A DNA stretch of 64,000 nt, taken from Nostocoides sp. F2B08. Its GTDB lineage: Bacteria > Actinomycetota > Actinomycetes > Actinomycetales > Dermatophilaceae. This document shows, piece after piece, positions 36,416 to 46,900 of this stretch. Where the stretch lies: positions 42,334-106,333 of the forward strand of contig NZ_WESE01000011.1 in the NCBI RefSeq assembly GCF_009184895.1, written 5' to 3'. Below the pieces are notes generated by a model. It was not told the origin of the DNA, made no database searches, and saw nothing but the letters and a program-made list of their open reading frames with translations. Position 1 is the first letter of the stretch. Every line of letters starts with the position of its first letter. Made by a program: the position numbers and the translations under genes.

Positions 36416-37648
36416 GTGGCAACTCCCCAGAACTACCTGGCCGTCATCAAGGTCGTCGGCATCGGCGGCGGTGGCGTCAACGCCATCAACCGGATGATCG
36501 AGGTGGGCTTGAAGGGTGTGGAGTTCATCGCGATCAACACCGACGCCCAGGCGCTCCTCATGAGTGACGCCGACGTCAAGCTCGACGTCGGCCGCGAGCT
36601 GACCAGGGGCCTCGGCGCAGGCGCCGACCCCGAGGTCGGCCGGAAGGCGGCCGACGACCACGCGGAGGAGATCGAAGAAGTCCTGCGCGGAGCGGACATG
36701 GTCTTCGTCACCGCGGGTGAGGGCGGCGGCACGGGGACGGGCGGCGCGCCCGTCGTGGCCCGGATCGCGCGGTCGTTGGGCGCCCTGACGATCGGTGTCG
36801 TCACGCGACCCTTCACTTTCGAGGGTCGGCGCCGGGCCAATCAGGCGGAGACCGGCATCGCCGACCTGCGCGACGAGGTCGACACCCTGATCGTCATCCC
36901 GAACGACCGGCTCCTGTCGATCAGCGACCGAGCGGTCAGCGTGCTGGACGCCTTCCGCAGTGCCGACCAGGTGCTGCTTTCCGGTGTCCAGGGAATCACG
37001 GACCTGATCACCACGCCGGGTCTGATCAACCTCGACTTCGCTGACGTGAAGTCGGTCATGCAGGGAGCGGGCTCGGCCCTCATGGGCATCGGGTCGGCGC
37101 GAGGTGAGGACCGCGCGGTCCAGGCCGCTGAGCTCGCCATCTCGAGCCCGCTCCTCGAGGCGAGCATCGACGGGGCCCACGGGGTCCTGCTGTCGATCCA
37201 GGGTGGCAGCGATCTCGGCCTCTTCGAGATCAACGAGGCGGCCAGGCTGGTCCAGGAGGCCGCGCATCCCGAGGCCAACATCATCTTCGGCGCGGTCATC
37301 GACGACGCCCTCGGAGACGAGGTGCGCGTCACCGTGATCGCCGCGGGCTTCGACGGAGGCAGCCCCAAGAAACGCGGGGACGAGATGGCTCTCGGAACGG
37401 TCCACGGTGGCGGTGCACGGGTGGCCGCCCAGGCACCGGCACCGCCGACCGGCGCGAGCGTCACGTCCGCCCCTGACGCCTCCGCGCCGGCGACCGAGCC
37501 GCAGGCGGGGTCCGCCGAGCCGGAGCAGTCGGCCGGCGAGTCCGCACCGGGACGGACCGATGCCGCTCGTCCGGCGCCGCAGCCGGTGCCGAGAGCTGTC
37601 ACGTTCGACGACGAGGAGGACCTCGACGTCCCGGACTTCCTCAAGTAG
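36416..37648 (+). CDS. ftsZ: Cell division GTPase FtsZ
   Basis: A 410-residue tubulin homologue forming the Z-ring. The GTP-binding signature [15 protein letters not shown] is intact, with [14 protein letters not shown] and INTDAQALL upstream and the T7 loop [11 protein letters not shown] for GTP hydrolysis. After the core (to about residue 320) comes an acidic, proline/alanine-rich linker and the C-terminal peptide [14 protein letters not shown] tail (read [11 protein letters not shown]), which binds SepF and other partners. GTG 36416 has AAAGG upstream. A 249-base gap before it presumably carries a dedicated promoter. No ftsA lies next to it, as usual in actinobacteria. Confidence 0.97.
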   Translation: MATPQNYLAVIKVVGIGGGGVNAINRMIEVGLKGVEFIAINTDAQALLMSDADVKLDVGRELTRGLGAGADPEVGRKAADDHAEEIEEVLRGADMVFVTAGEGGGTGTGGAPVVARIARSLGALTIGVVTRPFTFEGRRRANQAETGIADLRDEVDTLIVIPNDRLLSISDRAVSVLDAFRSADQVLLSGVQGITDLITTPGLINLDFADVKSVMQGAGSALMGIGSARGEDRAVQAAELAISSPLLEASIDGAHGVLLSIQGGSDLGLFEINEAARLVQEAAHPEANIIFGAVIDDALGDEVRVTVIAAGFDGGSPKKRGDEMALGTVHGGGARVAAQAPAPPTGASVTSAPDASAPATEPQAGSAEPEQSAGESAPGRTDAARPAPQPVPRAVTFDDEEDLDVPDFLK

Positions 37649-38425
37649 GTGTCCGCAGCCAGCCCGTGGTGGTGGTCCGAGCGAGGTGGCGGCAGTGTCC
37701 TCGCCTTCACGAGCCGGGGTTCGGGCGCGTCGGCCGGTCCCTACGCCGGACTCGACCTGGCGCTGCACGTCGGTGACGACGAGACGGCGGTGCGGCTCAA
37801 TCGCGCCGCTGTGATCGGCGAGCTGGCCGACCTCGCCAGGGTGCCGCAGGATGGGGTGACCCCGGTCTTCATGGACCAGGTGCACGGATCGGAGGTCCGG
37901 CTCGTCACGCGCGAGGAGGAGCTGCTCGGTCCGGTTCCCTCATCGGACGCCGTCGTCACGACCCTGCCGCGGGTGGCACTGTTCGCTCTGGTCGCCGACT
38001 GCACCCCGGTCCTCCTCGTCGACCCGGACGCCGGCGTCGCCGGAGCCGTTCATGCCGGGAGGCCCGGGATGCTCGCCGGAGTCGTGCCCGTCGCGGTGGC
38101 CGCCATGAGGGACGTCGGCGCGCGCTCGATCCGCGCCGTCGTCGGGCCCTCGGTCTGTGGGCGGTGCTACGAGGTGCCCGCCGAGATGCGCGAGGCGGCC
38201 GCTCGGGTGGAGCCCGTATGCGCCGCCGTCACCTGGACCGGGACGACGGCGATCGACGTCGCCGCTGGGGTCGTCGAGCAGCTGACCCGGGCGGACGTCG
38301 CCACGCGATGGCTCCCCGGCTGCACTCGCGAGAGCCAGGACCTGTACTCATACCGGCGGGACGGCCGCACCGGCCGATTCGGGGGAGTCGTCATGCTGAC
38401 CGACACGTCGCCGGATACGCCGTGA
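37649..38425 (+). CDS. Polyphenol oxidase / purine nucleoside phosphorylase family protein (YfiH, DUF152)
   Basis: A 258-residue protein of the multicopper-oxidase-like LACC1/YfiH family. The metal and substrate motifs are present: FMDQVHGSEV (histidine), LVADCTPVLL (cysteine) and GAVHAGRPGML (histidine). In the last, the family's HAGWRG appears as HAGRPG, a form common in actinobacteria. Characterised members phosphorolyse or deaminate purine nucleosides; PgeF in E. coli also edits a misincorporated residue in peptidoglycan precursors, which would suit its position after ftsZ. GTG 37649 follows the ftsZ stop directly, and the stop overlaps the next gene as GTGA. Confidence 0.85.
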   Translation: MSAASPWWWSERGGGSVLAFTSRGSGASAGPYAGLDLALHVGDDETAVRLNRAAVIGELADLARVPQDGVTPVFMDQVHGSEVRLVTREEELLGPVPSSDAVVTTLPRVALFALVADCTPVLLVDPDAGVAGAVHAGRPGMLAGVVPVAVAAMRDVGARSIRAVVGPSVCGRCYEVPAEMREAAARVEPVCAAVTWTGTTAIDVAAGVVEQLTRADVATRWLPGCTRESQDLYSYRRDGRTGRFGGVVMLTDTSPDTP

Positions 38426-39144
38426 CCGACGGTCGACGGATCGAGGAGCTGCGGGCGGGCCTGGCCCGCACCGAGGAGCGGATCCGAGCCGCATGCGCTG
38501 ACGCCCACCGCGACCGGGCCGAGGTGTCGCTGATCGTGGTCACGAAGTTCTTCCCCGCCACGGATGTCGTCTCGCTGCTCGAGCTGGGGGTTCGGGACAT
38601 CGGTGAGAACCGCGACCAGGAGGCTCGCGCCAAGGTGAGGGAGACCGCCGAGCTCCTGGGCGGCGCCCGTCTTCCGCGCATGCACTTCATCGGACAGGCC
38701 CAGCGCAACAAAGCCGGCTCCATCGCGCAGTACGCCGACGTCGTGCACTCGCTGGACCGGCCCGCGCTGGCTGAGGCGCTCGACCGGGGGGCCGCCCGCG
38801 CCGACCGTACGCTCGATGTCCTCATCCAGGTCGACCTCGATCCCGAGCCGGACCCGGGACGCGGCGGGTCCGCTCCGGCGGACGTGGGCCGACTCGCGCA
38901 GCTTGTCGAAGGCCTGGAGCGACTCCGGCTCCGAGGAGTGATGACCGTCGCCCCTCTCGGGATGGATCCCGACCGCGTCTTCGGCCGGCTCGCCGAGGTC
39001 TCCTCGGAGCTGCGAAGCGACCATCCCGACGCGCGGTGGATCTCCGCGGGGATGAGCGGCGATCTCGAGTCCGCCGTCGCCCATGGTGCGACACACCTGC
39101 GTGTCGGAACCGCAATCCTCGGTTCTCGCCCGTCACACCGGTAA
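38422..39144 (+). CDS. YggS/PLPBP family pyridoxal phosphate homeostasis protein
   Basis: A 240-residue PLP-binding protein of the YggS/PROSC family, which buffers pyridoxal phosphate rather than catalysing a reaction. The PLP lysine is in [50 protein letters not shown] and [20 protein letters not shown] match the family blocks. GTG 38422 overlaps the previous stop by GTGA. The gene usually lies between the yfiH-like gene and sepF in actinobacteria, as here. Confidence 0.9.
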   Translation: MTDGRRIEELRAGLARTEERIRAACADAHRDRAEVSLIVVTKFFPATDVVSLLELGVRDIGENRDQEARAKVRETAELLGGARLPRMHFIGQAQRNKAGSIAQYADVVHSLDRPALAEALDRGAARADRTLDVLIQVDLDPEPDPGRGGSAPADVGRLAQLVEGLERLRLRGVMTVAPLGMDPDRVFGRLAEVSSELRSDHPDARWISAGMSGDLESAVAHGATHLRVGTAILGSRPSHR

Positions 39145-39209
39145 CTTCAATCACGAACTTCAGCTCGACCGAACGTCGGTCCCGGCGCACAACGAAGTCA
39201 GGAGCTTTC

Positions 39210-39713
39210 ATGGGCGGCGCACTGCACAAGACGATGGTCTACCTCGGCCTCAAGGACGAGGGCGAGCGCTACGAGGACGACTACTACGAGGACTACGACG
39301 CCCAGGACACCTTCGACGATGCCGCCGAGACCGCGCGTGACGACGAGCCGGAGCCGGCCGGCGCCTCGGTGACGCCGCTGCGCTCCGGTGCCGCGAACGT
39401 CCGCCTGGTCCAGAACCGCGAGCTCGGCACCATCCGGCGGATCACGACGATCCACCCTCGCACCTACAACGAGGCGCGCGTCATCGGGGAGAGCTTCCGG
39501 GACGGCACTCCGGTGATCATGAACCTCACCGAGATGGACGATGCGGACGCGAAGAGGCTCGTCGACTTCGGCGCGGGCCTGGTCTTCGGACTGCGGGGTA
39601 GCATCGAGCGGGTCACGGCGAAGGTCTTCCTCCTGTCACCCCATGGCATCGAGGTCGGCAACGGCGAGACCGCGGGAACCCCCGCGCGCACCGCACCGTT
39701 CAACCAGAGCTGA
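39210..39713 (+). CDS. sepF: Cell division protein SepF
   Basis: A 167-residue membrane-associated FtsZ anchor. The N-terminal amphipathic start ([19 protein letters not shown]) would bind the membrane; a very acidic tyrosine-rich linker follows ([10 protein letters not shown]). The globular SepF domain from about residue 70 contains [15 protein letters not shown] and [18 protein letters not shown]. In actinobacteria, which lack FtsA, SepF is the main membrane tether for the Z-ring. ATG 39210 has AGGAG at 5 bases. A 65-base gap precedes it. Confidence 0.94.
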   Translation: MGGALHKTMVYLGLKDEGERYEDDYYEDYDAQDTFDDAAETARDDEPEPAGASVTPLRSGAANVRLVQNRELGTIRRITTIHPRTYNEARVIGESFRDGTPVIMNLTEMDDADAKRLVDFGAGLVFGLRGSIERVTAKVFLLSPHGIEVGNGETAGTPARTAPFNQS

Positions 39714-39765
39714 GGGCCCCGCACCGGCGAGGCCGTCCGGTCGAGGTCAGGAGTCGTTCCAGTCG

Positions 39766-40047
39766 ATGAACAGCATCAGAGGCCTCATCGCGCTGCTCCT
39801 GTACCTGTATCTGTTGGTGCTGTTCGCCCGGCTCATCCTGAGCTGGGTTCAGGTCTTCTCCCGCGAATGGCGGCCGAAAGGGCCCGTCCTGGTCCTGGCC
39901 GAGGGCGTCTACAGCGCGACCGACCCGCCCCTTCGAGCGTTGCGGAAGGTCCTGCCCCCTCTCCGCATCGGCGGAGTCGCCCTGGACCTGGGGTTCTTCG
40001 TCCTCGTGCTCGTCATCTACATCCTGCTCGCCGTCGTCTCGCCCTGA
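39766..40047 (+). CDS. YggT family membrane protein
   Basis: A 93-residue integral membrane protein with two or three hydrophobic segments (LLYLYLLVLFARLILSW and FFVLVLVIYILLAVV) around the conserved Y-x-x-T-D-P-[PL]-L-R-x-[LI] motif, here YSATDPPLRALRKVLPP. Its function is unclear; roles in osmotic tolerance or division are suggested, the latter by its constant position between sepF and divIVA. ATG 39766 has an AGGAG 13 bases upstream, which is long. Confidence 0.88.
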   Translation: MNSIRGLIALLLYLYLLVLFARLILSWVQVFSREWRPKGPVLVLAEGVYSATDPPLRALRKVLPPLRIGGVALDLGFFVLVLVIYILLAVVSP

Positions 40048-40206
40048 CCTGATCCCGCGTCCCGCGACCCACCGATTGTGACGTGGTCGTGACATTGCCT
40101 CTACAGTGGAGCAGGTGCCTGGTGTGCCCGACCCTTTCCAGCGACGGGCCGCCACGTGATGTCCAGCGGCGTTGACGAGCAACGCCGAGAGCGAAAGAGG
40201 TGACAG

Positions 40207-41691
40207 ATGGCGCTGACGCCGGAGGACGTCCTCAACAAGACGTTCACTCAGACGCAGTTCCGCAAGGGGTACGACGAGCGCGAGGTCGACGACTTCCTCG
40301 ACGAGATCGTCGCCGAGATGCGTCGGACGAACCAGTCCACCGAGGACCTTCGCACGCAGCTCAACGACTGCCGCGCCGGTCGCGGACTCAGCGCCGTCCC
40401 GTCGGGCGGGGCAGAGGAGCCGGAGTCCGTCGCGCAGCTGGCCGCCTTGCGCAGCGAGCACGAGGACCTGCAGAGTCGCTTCACTGCCGTCAACGGTGAC
40501 CTCGAGACCCTCACCACCGAGAACCACTCCCTCACTGCGCGCATCTCCGAGCTCGAGTCCCAGCTCGGCGACGTGGACCAGCGCGAGTCCGGCCGTGCCG
40601 ACGAGGTGGCCACGCTCCAGGAGCGCCTCCGTGAGGCCGAGCAGCGCGCGGAGGCCGCGGAGGCGCGGGTCGAGCAGCTCGAGCAGGGTGCCGAGGACGC
40701 TCGCTCGACGATCGCGGACTACGAGGGTCGGATCGCGGATCTCGAGCGACGCGTCGAGGACGCCGACCGTCGCGCGGACGAGGCGGACCAGCGCGTCGCA
40801 GCCGCGGCAGCGTCCGCTGACGAGGCTGCTGGTGCCGCGGAGGGTGCCGCGGACAGCAGGGTCGCAGCAGCGGCGCAACGCGCCGAGGAGGCTGAGCGCG
40901 AGGCGCAGGCGCGGGTCGAGCGAGCGCGCGCGGAGGCCGAGGACGCCGAACGACGCGCCGCCGAGGCGGCCCGCCGGGCCGAGGAGTCCGCGGCCTCACA
41001 CCCGGCGGCGTTCGCCGGTTCCATGGACGACACCGCCACGATGAACGCAATCGGTGGCGGGGGCAACGCCGCCGGGATCATCGCTCTCGCCCAACGGGTT
41101 CACGACGAGCATGTCGCGGAGGGCGAGTCCCGCCGGCAGAGTCTCTTCGACGAGGGTCAGCGCCGGTTCGACGAGCTGCTCGCCACGGGGCAGTCGCAGC
41201 ACGATGAACTGATCTCCACCGCCCAGGCGCGGCATGACGAGCTCGTGTCGACGGGGCAGGCTCAGCATGACGAGCTGGTCTCGACGGGGCAGGCTCAGCA
41301 TGACGAGCTGGTGTCGACGGGGCAGGCTCAGCATGACGAGCTGGTCTCGACGGGGCAGGCTCAGCATGACGAGCTGGTCTCCACCGGCCAGACGCGACAC
41401 GACGAGCTCATCGCCGAGGCGACGTCCCGGCACGAAGAGATGATCACCGAGGCCCGGGAGCGCTCCACCGGCATGGTCCACGAGGCACAGCAGCGCAAGC
41501 AGCAGATCCTCGAGGAGCTCGCCGCCGAGCGCACCCAGCTCGAACAGAAGATCGACGAGCTGCGCACCTTCGAGCGCGACTACCGCTCGCGCCTCAAGGT
41601 CTTCATCAGCGGTCAGCTCTCGGCCCTCGAGGACATGACGGTCGACTCCGGATCTCCCGCCGAGGAGGGCGAGGAGGTCTCCGCCAGCTGA
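40207..41691 (+). CDS. wag31: DivIVA/Wag31 polar growth protein with hendecad repeat
   Basis: A 494-residue DivIVA-family protein that marks poles and directs apical growth. The membrane-binding N-terminal domain is LTPEDVLNKTFTQTQFRKGY followed by DEREVDDFLDEIV. A long coiled coil spans most of the rest, extremely rich in alanine, glutamate and arginine. Residues from about 321 to 419 consist of nine 11-residue repeats based on HDELVSTGQAQ. Typical Wag31 is 260-300 residues, so this one is far longer. ATG 40207 follows AGAGGTGAC. It is followed by a strong hairpin terminator. The region before it (40048-40206) holds a possible promoter with TACAGT at 40102. Confidence 0.92.
   Translation: MALTPEDVLNKTFTQTQFRKGYDEREVDDFLDEIVAEMRRTNQSTEDLRTQLNDCRAGRGLSAVPSGGAEEPESVAQLAALRSEHEDLQSRFTAVNGDLETLTTENHSLTARISELESQLGDVDQRESGRADEVATLQERLREAEQRAEAAEARVEQLEQGAEDARSTIADYEGRIADLERRVEDADRRADEADQRVAAAAASADEAAGAAEGAADSRVAAAAQRAEEAEREAQARVERARAEAEDAERRAAEAARRAEESAASHPAAFAGSMDDTATMNAIGGGGNAAGIIALAQRVHDEHVAEGESRRQSLFDEGQRRFDELLATGQSQHDELISTAQARHDELVSTGQAQHDELVSTGQAQHDELVSTGQAQHDELVSTGQAQHDELVSTGQTRHDELIAEATSRHEEMITEARERSTGMVHEAQQRKQQILEELAAERTQLEQKIDELRTFERDYRSRLKVFISGQLSALEDMTVDSGSPAEEGEEVSAS
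41167..41463 (+). repeat. Nine 33-bp repeats inside wag31 (hendecad coiled coil)
   Basis: Units of 33 bases encode FDELLATGQSQ, HDELISTAQAR, four copies of HDELVSTGQAQ (41233-41364), HDELVSTGQTR, HDELIAEATSR and HEEMITEARER. The central copies are almost identical at DNA level, differing mainly at the valine codon, pointing to expansion by slippage or unequal exchange. An 11-residue period favours a right-handed or straight coiled coil. Confidence 0.92.
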
Positions 41692-41711
41692 CGGCAGGCT
41701 ACGACACGAGG

Positions 41712-41755
41712 ACGACCCGGGCAGGGCGCCGACCCGGCGCCCGCCCGGGTCGTTT
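41712..41755 (+). terminator. Strong intrinsic-type hairpin after wag31
   Basis: ACGACCCGGGC and GGGCGCC (separated by one bulged A) pair fully with GGCGCCC and GCCCGGGTCGT around a GACCC loop, an 18-base-pair stem, followed by only TT. It starts 21 bases after the wag31 stop and is the clearest terminator in the window, ending the division region. Confidence 0.8.
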
Positions 41756-41926
41756 CGTCGGTGTCGCGATGGTTCTCGCCGTCCTCGACACGAGGTGTCT
41801 CATGAGCCATTTTGCGCGTTTCGGGCTGCTGGGGTCCGCTTCAGTCGCTACCATTCGCTCACGCCGATCCCACGGCACGGTCGTGCGGGGGGTGACCGGA
41901 CGGGCCCACGGAAGGGAAGACGATCG

Positions 41927-42427
41927 ATGGCCGCGAAGGCTACGACACCGGCCGCGCAACGCGGCGCGACGACGAAGGCTGCGACGGCGCGGTCTCGTTC
42001 TCGGGGGACGAAGGCGAGCACAGCCGCGCAGGCCGCCGCCATGGCGGTCCGCGACGACGAGGAGCCGTGGACCGAGGCCGAGCTCACCGAGCTCCGAGCG
42101 GAGGTCGAGTCCGACATCGCCCAGCTCGAGCGCGAGATCGCCACGGCCGAGGCGGAGCTGCACGACCTCATGCTCGACGCGGGCGACGGAGCGGGCGACG
42201 ACCAGGCCGACGCCGGGGCCAAGACGTTCGAGCGGGAGCAGGAGATCTCACTGGCCAACAACGCGCGTGACCTGCTCGACCAGAACCGCCGGGCTCTGCA
42301 ACGGATGGCCGACGGCACATACGGCCTGTGCGAGAGCTGCGGCAACCCGATCGGCAAACTTCGACTTCAGGCCGCACCTCGTGCGACCCTATGCATGCCA
42401 TGCAAGAAGAAAGAGGAGCGTCGCTGA
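41927..42427 (+). CDS. TraR/DksA-type C4 zinc finger protein
   Basis: A 166-residue protein. The N-terminal 45 residues are alanine/threonine/lysine rich. A coiled-coil hairpin follows (TEAELTELRAEVESDIAQLE ... SLANNARDLLDQNRRALQRM), then the C4 zinc finger GTYGLCESCGNPIGKLRL ... [12 protein letters not shown]. The architecture is DksA-like: a coiled coil that could enter the RNA polymerase secondary channel. In actinobacteria these proteins are often linked to lspA; function is unproven. ATG 41927 follows GAAGGGAAG. The stop shares bases with the likely CTG start of lspA. Confidence 0.88.
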   Translation: MAAKATTPAAQRGATTKAATARSRSRGTKASTAAQAAAMAVRDDEEPWTEAELTELRAEVESDIAQLEREIATAEAELHDLMLDAGDGAGDDQADAGAKTFEREQEISLANNARDLLDQNRRALQRMADGTYGLCESCGNPIGKLRLQAAPRATLCMPCKKKEERR

Positions 42428-42978
42428 CCGCTCGACGCGTCCCACGGCTCGCGTGGATCTCCCTGCTCGTCGCTCTTGCCGTCGTCGTCCTCGACCAGCT
42501 GACCAAGGTCTGGGCGCTGCGAGCGCTCACGCCGGGGGAGTCCGTCCCGGTCATCGGTGACCTCATCAGACTGACGATCATCCGCAACCCGGGCGCGGCG
42601 TTCTCCATCGGCAACCAGGCGACCTGGCTGCTGACCCTCGTCGCGGTCGTCGTCCTCGCCGTCGTGCTCGGGTCGTTGCGGCGTCTGGGTCACCTCGGCT
42701 GGGCCCTGTGTCTGGGCCTGCTCCTCGGCGGAGCCGTCGGCAACCTCCTGGACCGGCTCATCCGCGAGCCGGGGATCGGTCGGGGGCACGTGGTCGACTT
42801 CATCGACTACGGAGGGCTGTTCATCGGCAACGTGGCGGACATCGCGATCGTGGCGGCAGCGCTGTCGATCGCCGTGCTGGCCTGGAAGGGCATCGGCCTC
42901 GACGGCTCCCGCGAGGCGCGCGAGAGCGGCGGAGTCGCCTCGACGGACTCGACCGCGAGCCGGGCGGACGACGCATGA
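42400..42978 (+). CDS. lspA: Lipoprotein signal peptidase (signal peptidase II)
   Basis: Aspartic membrane protease that cleaves lipoprotein signal peptides after lipidation. Four hydrophobic segments are visible. Conserved blocks are [32 protein letters not shown] (catalytic aspartate 1) and [10 protein letters not shown] (catalytic aspartate 2). The C-terminal tail is 25 polar residues. The start is uncertain. ATG 42400 gives a 28-base overlap with the zinc finger gene but has no ribosome binding site. CTG 42424 is in frame, has AAGAGGAG 5 bases upstream, and forms a CTGA overlap with the preceding stop. It likely serves the sugar-binding lipoprotein and other lipoproteins of the cell. Confidence 0.92.
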   Translation: MQEERGASLTARRVPRLAWISLLVALAVVVLDQLTKVWALRALTPGESVPVIGDLIRLTIIRNPGAAFSIGNQATWLLTLVAVVVLAVVLGSLRRLGHLGWALCLGLLLGGAVGNLLDRLIREPGIGRGHVVDFIDYGGLFIGNVADIAIVAAALSIAVLAWKGIGLDGSREARESGGVASTDSTASRADDA

Positions 42979-43913
42979 GTGGCGGTGAGGTGCGCACCGT
43001 CCTGGTGCCGGACGGACTGGAGGGGAGCCGAGTCGACGCGGCGGTGGCGCGCCTCTTCGGGTTGTCCCGGACCAAGGCCGCGGACGTGGCGTCCCGAGGG
43101 GGTATCCGCATCGACGGCACCCAGGTCGCCAAGTCGGCGATCGTTCCGGTCGGTGCCATGCTCGAGGTGGAGCTGCCCGGCGCCCCCACGTCCCCGTCGG
43201 TCGAGCTCATCGCGGAGCCGGTGCCGGGGATGCGGATCATCCATGACGACGAGGACATCGTCGTTGTCGACAAGCCCGTCGGCGTGGCCGCCCACCCGAG
43301 TGCCGGGTGGCGTGGGCCGACCGTGGTCGGTGGACTGGCGGCCACCGGCTACCGCATCGCCACGAGCGGTGCGAGCGAGCGGCAGGGCGTGGTCAGTCGG
43401 CTCGACGTGGGCACCTCGGGACTGATGGTGGTCTGCAAGAGTGAGCGCGCATACTCGATCCTCAAGCGTGCCTTCAAGGAGCGCCGGGTCGACAAGACGT
43501 ACCACACCCTCGTCCAAGGCCTGCCGGATCCAATCGTCGGCACCATCGACGCCCCGATCGGCCGGCACCCGGGCCACGACTACAAGTTCGCGGTGATGGA
43601 CTCGGGCAAGCCGGCCGTCACCCACTACGAGCTGCTCGAGGCGTTCCGGCATGCCTCGCTGCTCACCGTGCGGCTCGAGACCGGCCGCACGCACCAGATC
43701 CGCGTGCACATGGCGGCGGTCCGACACCCCTGCGTCGCCGACCCCCTCTACGGCGCAGACCCCCGGCTCGCCGCCCGCCTCGGTCTGGACCGCCAGTGGC
43801 TGCACGCGGTCGGGCTCGGTTTCGAGCACCCCGGCTCGGGGGAGTGGGTCACCTTCGAGAGCTCCTATCCCGAGGACCTCGCCGCGGCGCTGGAGCGACT
43901 CGAGAGCCGCTGA
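42975..43913 (+). CDS. RluA/RluD-family pseudouridine synthase
   Basis: A 312-residue enzyme. An S4-like RNA-binding domain opens it ([20 protein letters not shown] ... [13 protein letters not shown]). The catalytic domain has [14 protein letters not shown], then [13 protein letters not shown] with the catalytic aspartate in RLD, and the C-terminal [19 protein letters not shown]. The family's usual HRLDKDTSG appears as SRLDVGTSG, the common actinobacterial form. By gene order after lspA it resembles the RluD orthologue, which modifies 23S rRNA helix 69. ATG 42975 overlaps the lspA stop (ATGA). Confidence 0.9.
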   Translation: MSGGEVRTVLVPDGLEGSRVDAAVARLFGLSRTKAADVASRGGIRIDGTQVAKSAIVPVGAMLEVELPGAPTSPSVELIAEPVPGMRIIHDDEDIVVVDKPVGVAAHPSAGWRGPTVVGGLAATGYRIATSGASERQGVVSRLDVGTSGLMVVCKSERAYSILKRAFKERRVDKTYHTLVQGLPDPIVGTIDAPIGRHPGHDYKFAVMDSGKPAVTHYELLEAFRHASLLTVRLETGRTHQIRVHMAAVRHPCVADPLYGADPRLAARLGLDRQWLHAVGLGFEHPGSGEWVTFESSYPEDLAAALERLESR

Positions 43914-43961
43914 TCGGCGACACCCCGCGGCGACACGCCGAGGAGTGTCCGACGCGCGACC

Positions 43962-43967
43962 TACGAT
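43962..43967 (+). promoter_or_regulatory. Putative -10 box for leaderless dnaE mRNA
   Basis: TACGAT, 9 bases before the dnaE ATG, with no Shine-Dalgarno in the gap. Confidence 0.4.
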
Positions 43968-43976
43968 GGTCCAGCC

Positions 43977-46900
43977 ATGGGAAAGTCTGAGTCGTTCGTC
44001 CACCTCCACGTCCACACCGAGTACTCCATGCTCGACGGGGCGGCGCGGATCGGCGACCTCTTCACCAAGGCCGAGCAGCTGGGGATGCCGGCGGTCGCCA
44101 TGACCGACCACGGGTACCTCTTCGGGGCGCACGAGTTCTGGAAGAAGGCCCAGGAGACGTCGGTCAAGCCGATCATCGGCCTCGAGGCCTACGTCACGCC
44201 TGGCACCCACCGCTCGGACCGGACGAGAGTGAAGTGGGGTGACGAGCGCACCCGCGGAGGGGACGATGTCTCCGGTGGCGGTCTGTACACACATATGACG
44301 CTCCTGGCCCGCACCACGGCAGGCATGCACAACCTGTTCCGGATGGACAGCCAGGCCTCCCTCGACCAGGAGTTCGCCAAGTACCCACGGCTGGACCGGG
44401 AGCTCCTCGGCCGGCACAGCGAGGGCCTGATCGCCACGACCGGCTGCCCGTCGGGCGAGATCCAGACCCGGCTGCGGCTCGGGCAGTACGACGCCGCACG
44501 AGCGGCAGCCGCCGAGTTCCGGGACATCTTCGGCGCCGAGAACTACTACTGCGAGGTGATGGACCACAACAACGAGATCGAGCGCCGAACGATCAAGGAC
44601 CTGCTCCGCCTCGCGAAGGACCTCGGCCTACCGCTGCTCGCGACCAACGACTCCCACTACACCAACCCCGAGGACGCGACCGCCCACGCGGCCCTGCTCT
44701 GCGTCCAGTCCGGCTCGACGCTGATGGACCCCGACCGCTTCAAGTTCGACGGCGAGGGCTACTACCTGCAGTCGCCGGAGGAGATGCGCAGGACCTGGCG
44801 CGAGTTCCCCGAGGCCTGCGACAACACGCTGCTCGTCGCCGAGCGCTGCGAGGTCGAGTTCACCGAGGGCGAGGGGCGCTACATGCCCAAGTTCCCGTGC
44901 CCGCAGGGGGAGAGTGAGCAGAGCTGGTTCGTCAAGGAGGTCTACCGGGGTCTCCATGAGCGCTTCCCCGGAGGCGTTCCCGACTACGCCCGCACCCAAG
45001 CCGACTTCGAGATCGACGTCATCGTCTCCAAGGGGTACGCCGGATACTTTCTCGTCGTCGCCGACTTCATCACGTGGGCCAAGGACAACGGCATCAGGGT
45101 TGGGCCAGGCCGTGGCTCGGGTGCGGGATCGATGTGTGCCTACGCCATGAAGATCACCGACCTCGACCCGGTCCCGCACGGTCTGATCTTCGAGCGGTTC
45201 CTCAACCCGGAGCGGATGTCGATGCCGGACTTCGACGTCGACTTCGACGAGCGTCGCCGTGGCGACGTGATCAAGTACGTCACCGACAAGTACGGATCAG
45301 AGCGCGTTGCGCAGATCGTCACGTACGGCACCATCAAGGCCAAGCAGGCCGTCAAGGACGCCGCCCGTGTCATGGGCCACCCCTTCGTTGTCGGGGAGTC
45401 GCTGACCAAGGCGATGCCCGCCGACCAGATGGGCAAGGGTGTGTCCCTCTCGGAGGTCTACGACCCCGAGCACCCCCGACACGGTGAGGGCAAGGAGTTC
45501 CGCGAGCTCGTCGAGACCGAGAGTCACCTCCAGGAGATCGTCGCGACCGCCAAGGGCCTCGAGGGCCTGAAGCGCCAGTGGGGTGTGCACGCCGCCGGCG
45601 TCATCATGTCGAGCGAGCCCCTGATCGACCTGATCCCGATCATGAAGCGGGTCCAGGACGGCCAGATCATCACCCAGTTCGACTACCCGACGTGCGAGTC
45701 GCTCGGACTGGTCAAGATGGACTTCCTCGGGTTGCGCAACCTGACGATCCTCGACGACGCGATCGCCAACGTGCGCGACAACCGCGGTGAGGACATCGAT
45801 CTCGACGAGCTCTCCCGCACCCTGGACGACGCAGCGACGTACGAGCTGCTCGGACGCGGTGACACCCTCGGGGTGTTCCAGCTCGACGGCGGGGGCATGC
45901 GCTCGCTGCTGCGCCTGATGCAGCCGGACAACTTCGAGGACATCTCGGCCGCCCTCGCCCTGTACCGTCCCGGTCCGATGGGGGTCAACGCGCACACGAA
46001 CTTCGCGCTGCGCAAGAACGGCAAGCAGGAGCTGATCCCTCTCGACCCCCAGCTCAAGGGCAAGCTGCAGCCCGAGATGGTGGCGGCGTTGGAGCCGATC
46101 CTCGGCACGACCTATGGCCTGGTCATCTACCAGGAGCAGGTCATGGAGATCGCCCAGAAGCTCGCCGGCTACACACTGGGCAACGCCGACCTGCTCCGCC
46201 GCGCGATGGGCAAGAAGAAGAAGAGCGTCCTCGACGCCGAGTACGTCCCCTTCTCGGAGGGAATGAAGGCCAACGGCTTCACCGAGGAGTCGATCGCCGC
46301 ACTCTGGGGTGTTCTGGTCCCCTTCTCGGACTACGCCTTCAACAAGGCGCACACCGCCGCCTACGGCCTGGTGTCGTACTGGACCGCGTATCTCAAGGCG
46401 AACTACCAGGCCGAGTACATGGCCGCCCTCCTCACCAGCGTCGGTGACGACAAGGACAAGTCCGCGCTCTACCTCGGCGAGTGCCGCCGGATGGGCATCA
46501 AGGTGCTGCCGCCCGACGTCAACGACTCCGTCGGTCGCTTCGCCGCGGTCGGCTCCGATATCCGCTTCGGGCTCCAGGCGATCCGCAACGTCGGACACAA
46601 CGTCGTCGAGGACATCATCCGGGCCCGACAGGAGAAGGGCCGGTTCGCCTCCTTCCGCGACTTCCTGTCCAAGTGCTCCCTCGTCGTGGCGAACAAGCGC
46701 ACGGTCGAGTCGCTCATCAAGGCCGGAGCGTTCGACGGGCTGGGCGAGCCGAGGATGGGTCTGCTGCGGATCCACGAGGAGTACGTGGATGCCACCGTCG
46801 CGATCAAGCGGGCCGAGGCGATCGGTCAGGACTCCCTCTTCGGCGGCCTCGGGATGGACGACGGTGCCGCCTCAGACCAGCTCATGGGGCTGCCACCGGT

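Noticed and set aside
36359..37885. Long open frame on the minus strand opposite ftsZ
   Set aside because: It mirrors a very GC-rich conserved gene; the composition keeps the antisense frame open. No ribosome binding site and no recognisable domain.
38040..38075. HAGRPG in place of HAGWRG in the YfiH-like protein as a broken site
   Set aside because: From family knowledge this form is common in actinobacteria and the metal-binding histidine is kept.
41233..41397. 33-bp repeats as a CRISPR array
   Set aside because: The repeats are contiguous without spacers, in frame, and encode an 11-residue coiled-coil unit in wag31.
45297..46775. 492-codon minus-strand frame opposite dnaE
   Set aside because: Antisense shadow of dnaE, rich in valine, leucine, arginine and aspartate in the pattern expected from the complement.
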